A DNA stretch of 7,197 bases from assembly GCA_022424805.1 (NCBI GenBank), contig JAKMGR010000351.1, forward strand, positions 1 to 7,197, read 5' to 3'. The DNA is from Verrucomicrobiales bacterium (GTDB lineage: Bacteria > Verrucomicrobiota > Verrucomicrobiia > Verrucomicrobiales > DEV007). A program made the position numbers and the translations under genes. How positions within the stretch are numbered: position 1 is the first letter of the stretch; each line of letters opens with the position of its first letter. Positions 5,511 to 7,197 of this stretch are shown here, piece after piece. Below the pieces are notes generated by a model. It was not told where the DNA came from. It did not search any database and saw nothing but the letters and a program-made list of their open reading frames with translations.

Positions 5511-7197
5511 CTAAAGCTTCCGCACTTTCATATTCCGGAACCAGACCGGATCCTGGTGATCCTGTAGCAGGATAGGACCCGCCCAGCTTCCAAAGCCTTC
5601 GTGCTTCTTATATTTACTCTTCGCAAATCGCTCTTTCCAATCATCACTCCCCCACTCGACCGAAACGACCTTCTCCCCGTTGAGCCACTGTTCAATCAAA
5701 TTCCCTTTTACCCTAATCTTCGCCTGATTCCAATCCCCCACAGGTTTGAGTTTCTTGTCATCGGGAGCTGCGACAAGTTCGTAGAGCGAGCCGGCACGGT
5801 GAGTGGGCTTCTCGTTATCAGGGTGCTCTTCATCATCAAGAACCTGATATTCCAACCCGAGGCTTCCCTTGGTGCGATACTTCACACCGCTGTTTCCTGC
5901 CTTGGAGATTTTCCATTCAAAGGTCAGTTCGAACTCCTCGTAGGACTCCTTCGTCACGATGTCTTTCCCTTTTCCATAGCGATGAACAATCCCCTCTTCG
6001 ATTTTCCATCCTTCTCCTACAGGCTTGCCATCGACTCGCTGCCACAGGGAAAAATCTCCCGATGCAAATAGATCTGCCCCTTCGCCGTCGGTCTCTGGTG
6101 AAGGCGTGGGAGATCCTTCTCCACGCAGTTCTGCTTCCGTCCATGGCGCAAAACGATCACTATTGGCATCACGGAACTTTTTCACTTCGCCGTCTGAGAT
6201 GGCATCTGCCTTGTTGCCCCAGGCGCTGCGTACATAGGTAAGTGTATCCGCCAACTGCTGATCGCTCAAAAACATGTGAGGCGGCATGATGGGAGGAACA
6301 TTGGAAATCGTCTCCCCATTGACCTTGATCGGACCACTGAGTCCATTCAGCGCCACCGCAATCAGAACGTCTGGATCTTCTGTGACCCAATCACTTTTCA
6401 CCAAGCTCGGAGCGATGTTTACCATGCCTTTTCCATGAGGCTGATGGCAGGCAGCGCAAAACTGACTGTAAGTTGCCAATCCGGACTGGTAAGTTTTTGC
6501 GAGCCCTTTGTCCTTCTTCACCCAATCGGGCATTTTGTCTTTGTAGACGGAAGCAAAGCGATCAGGATACCCCTTTGAGGTGATGGCTTTTGCGTAGGAA
6601 GACAAAACTTCGACGTCTTTCTTCCCAAGCTTTTCTGCGGCGTCGGAAAATTCTTCGGGAAAGAGATTGGAAACTCCCGTCGTCTCCCCGGCAAGGCGCA
6701 ACGCGGTTAGATTCACAAACCAATCATCATCGTCGAGGTTATGTTCAATCACCTCTTTCTTCAAAGACTGAATTCCCGCAAGAGTCCACATCGCATGAGC
6801 ACGGCCATGCGATGGCCCATTCATTGCCACCTCGGTGATCACCGGAAGGAGGTCCTTTTTGTTTTCTTCCACAATCCGCTTCTGCGATGCCAGCCTCCAC
6901 CATAGATGCGGATGCGACAATCCGTCGACGAGGCTCTTGGGTTTCGCCTTCGGCTTGTAGTTCTCCGGTACGACCCGCCAGATTCGTCCTTTCCCGATAA
7001 ACTTATCCAACTCGCGCTCTTCGGACTGTCGACGCAGGTAACTTGTGAGGAAATTCTTGTCCTGAATAATGCCACGATTCATATCCACGATGTAGAGGCA
7101 TCCATCCGGACCGAACGAACCATTAACGGGACGGAATCTCTCATCCGTGCTCGCGAGAAACTCCCGTTTCGTCCACTTTTGATCGTCGTAGAGAAGG
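5511..7197 (-). CDS. Exported dehydrogenase / HEAT-like / cytochrome c / DUF1080 fusion, N-terminus cut off by window edge
   Basis: The frame is open from the right edge to TAG at 5511-5513: 561 visible residues. A GTG at 7088 is not the start, because the 36 residues before it continue the family signature (FLASTDERFRPVNG, then GPDGCLYIVDMNRGII), the end of a PVC-type membrane-bound dehydrogenase/PQQ-like beta-propeller. In visible numbering, about 95-215 are HEAT-like helices; 247-251 is the heme site CAACH (bases 6444-6458) in a cytochrome c domain, with MPPH at 304-307 giving the probable axial Met; an acidic Pro/Ser/Gly linker covers about 358-374; and about 375-561 is DUF1080 (PF06439, 3-keto-disaccharide hydrolase), with GNSGVKYRT, LEYQVLDDEEHPD, GSLYELVAAP and WAGPILLQDHQDPVWFRN. 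It should act outside the cytoplasm, passing electrons from sugar oxidation to the heme while the terminal lectin-like jelly-roll binds or cleaves a glycan or keto-sugar. The roles are inferred from family membership. Confidence 0.92.
   Translation of the reverse strand, partial: LLYDDQKWTKREFLASTDERFRPVNGSFGPDGCLYIVDMNRGIIQDKNFLTSYLRRQSEERELDKFIGKGRIWRVVPENYKPKAKPKSLVDGLSHPHLWWRLASQKRIVEENKKDLLPVITEVAMNGPSHGRAHAMWTLAGIQSLKKEVIEHNLDDDDWFVNLTALRLAGETTGVSNLFPEEFSDAAEKLGKKDVEVLSSYAKAITSKGYPDRFASVYKDKMPDWVKKDKGLAKTYQSGLATYSQFCAACHQPHGKGMVNIAPSLVKSDWVTEDPDVLIAVALNGLSGPIKVNGETISNVPPIMPPHMFLSDQQLADTLTYVRSAWGNKADAISDGEVKKFRDANSDRFAPWTEAELRGEGSPTPSPETDGEGADLFASGDFSLWQRVDGKPVGEGWKIEEGIVHRYGKGKDIVTKESYEEFELTFEWKISKAGNSGVKYRTKGSLGLEYQVLDDEEHPDNEKPTHRAGSLYELVAAPDDKKLKPVGDWNQAKIRVKGNLIEQWLNGEKVVSVEWGSDDWKERFAKSKYKKHEGFGSWAGPILLQDHQDPVWFRNMKVRKL

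Noticed and set aside
7086..7088. GTG as the start codon of the cytochrome/DUF1080 gene
   Set aside because: The 36 in-frame residues before it match the conserved end of the dehydrogenase propeller, so the true start lies beyond the right edge.

Overview
The window looks like chromosomal DNA of a Verrucomicrobiota member; a marine Opitutae/Puniceicoccales-type lineage is my best guess and a Planctomycetes relative is less likely. The reasons are the gene content (an exported dehydrogenase / cytochrome c / DUF1080 multidomain protein, a Tat-exported xylose-isomerase-like protein, and a Gfo/Idh/MocA oxidoreductase), the moderate GC content, and the absence of a clear Shine-Dalgarno sequence before any visible start. 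The taxonomic call is inference. No rRNA, tRNA, transposase, integrase or CRISPR array is visible.

Layout. (1) 1-2018, minus: the first 672 residues of a large exported TPR protein whose C-terminus lies beyond the left edge. (2) 2019-2375: a 357-base gap without a believable gene. It holds a candidate promoter for the TPR gene and a repeat element: a six-unit octamer array, a degenerate three-unit arm in opposite orientation, and a 9-base inverted repeat. (3) 2376-4316, minus: a probable two-gene operon, a UDP-glucose 4-epimerase (galE type) followed after 33 bases by a Tat-exported sugar isomerase/epimerase-like TIM-barrel protein. (4) 4317-4457: a 141-base divergent promoter region. (5) 4458-5447, plus: a cytoplasmic Gfo/Idh/MocA oxidoreductase. 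(6) 5511-7197, minus, convergent with the previous gene: the C-terminal 561 residues of an exported multidomain protein (end of a dehydrogenase beta-propeller, helical repeats, one CxxCH cytochrome c domain, DUF1080/3-keto-disaccharide hydrolase domain). Its N-terminus lies beyond the right edge.

Four of the five genes concern sugars, and the exported ones point to periplasmic or envelope carbohydrate processing. A Gfo/Idh/MocA enzyme, a xylose-isomerase-fold protein and a DUF1080 domain are the types of parts associated with oxidation of a sugar at C3 followed by cleavage of the keto-glycoside. Whether these three neighbours form such a pathway is inference: they sit in three transcription units and two cell compartments. 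The least ordinary elements are the inverted octamer repeat element at 2152-2326 and the heme plus DUF1080 fusion at the right end.
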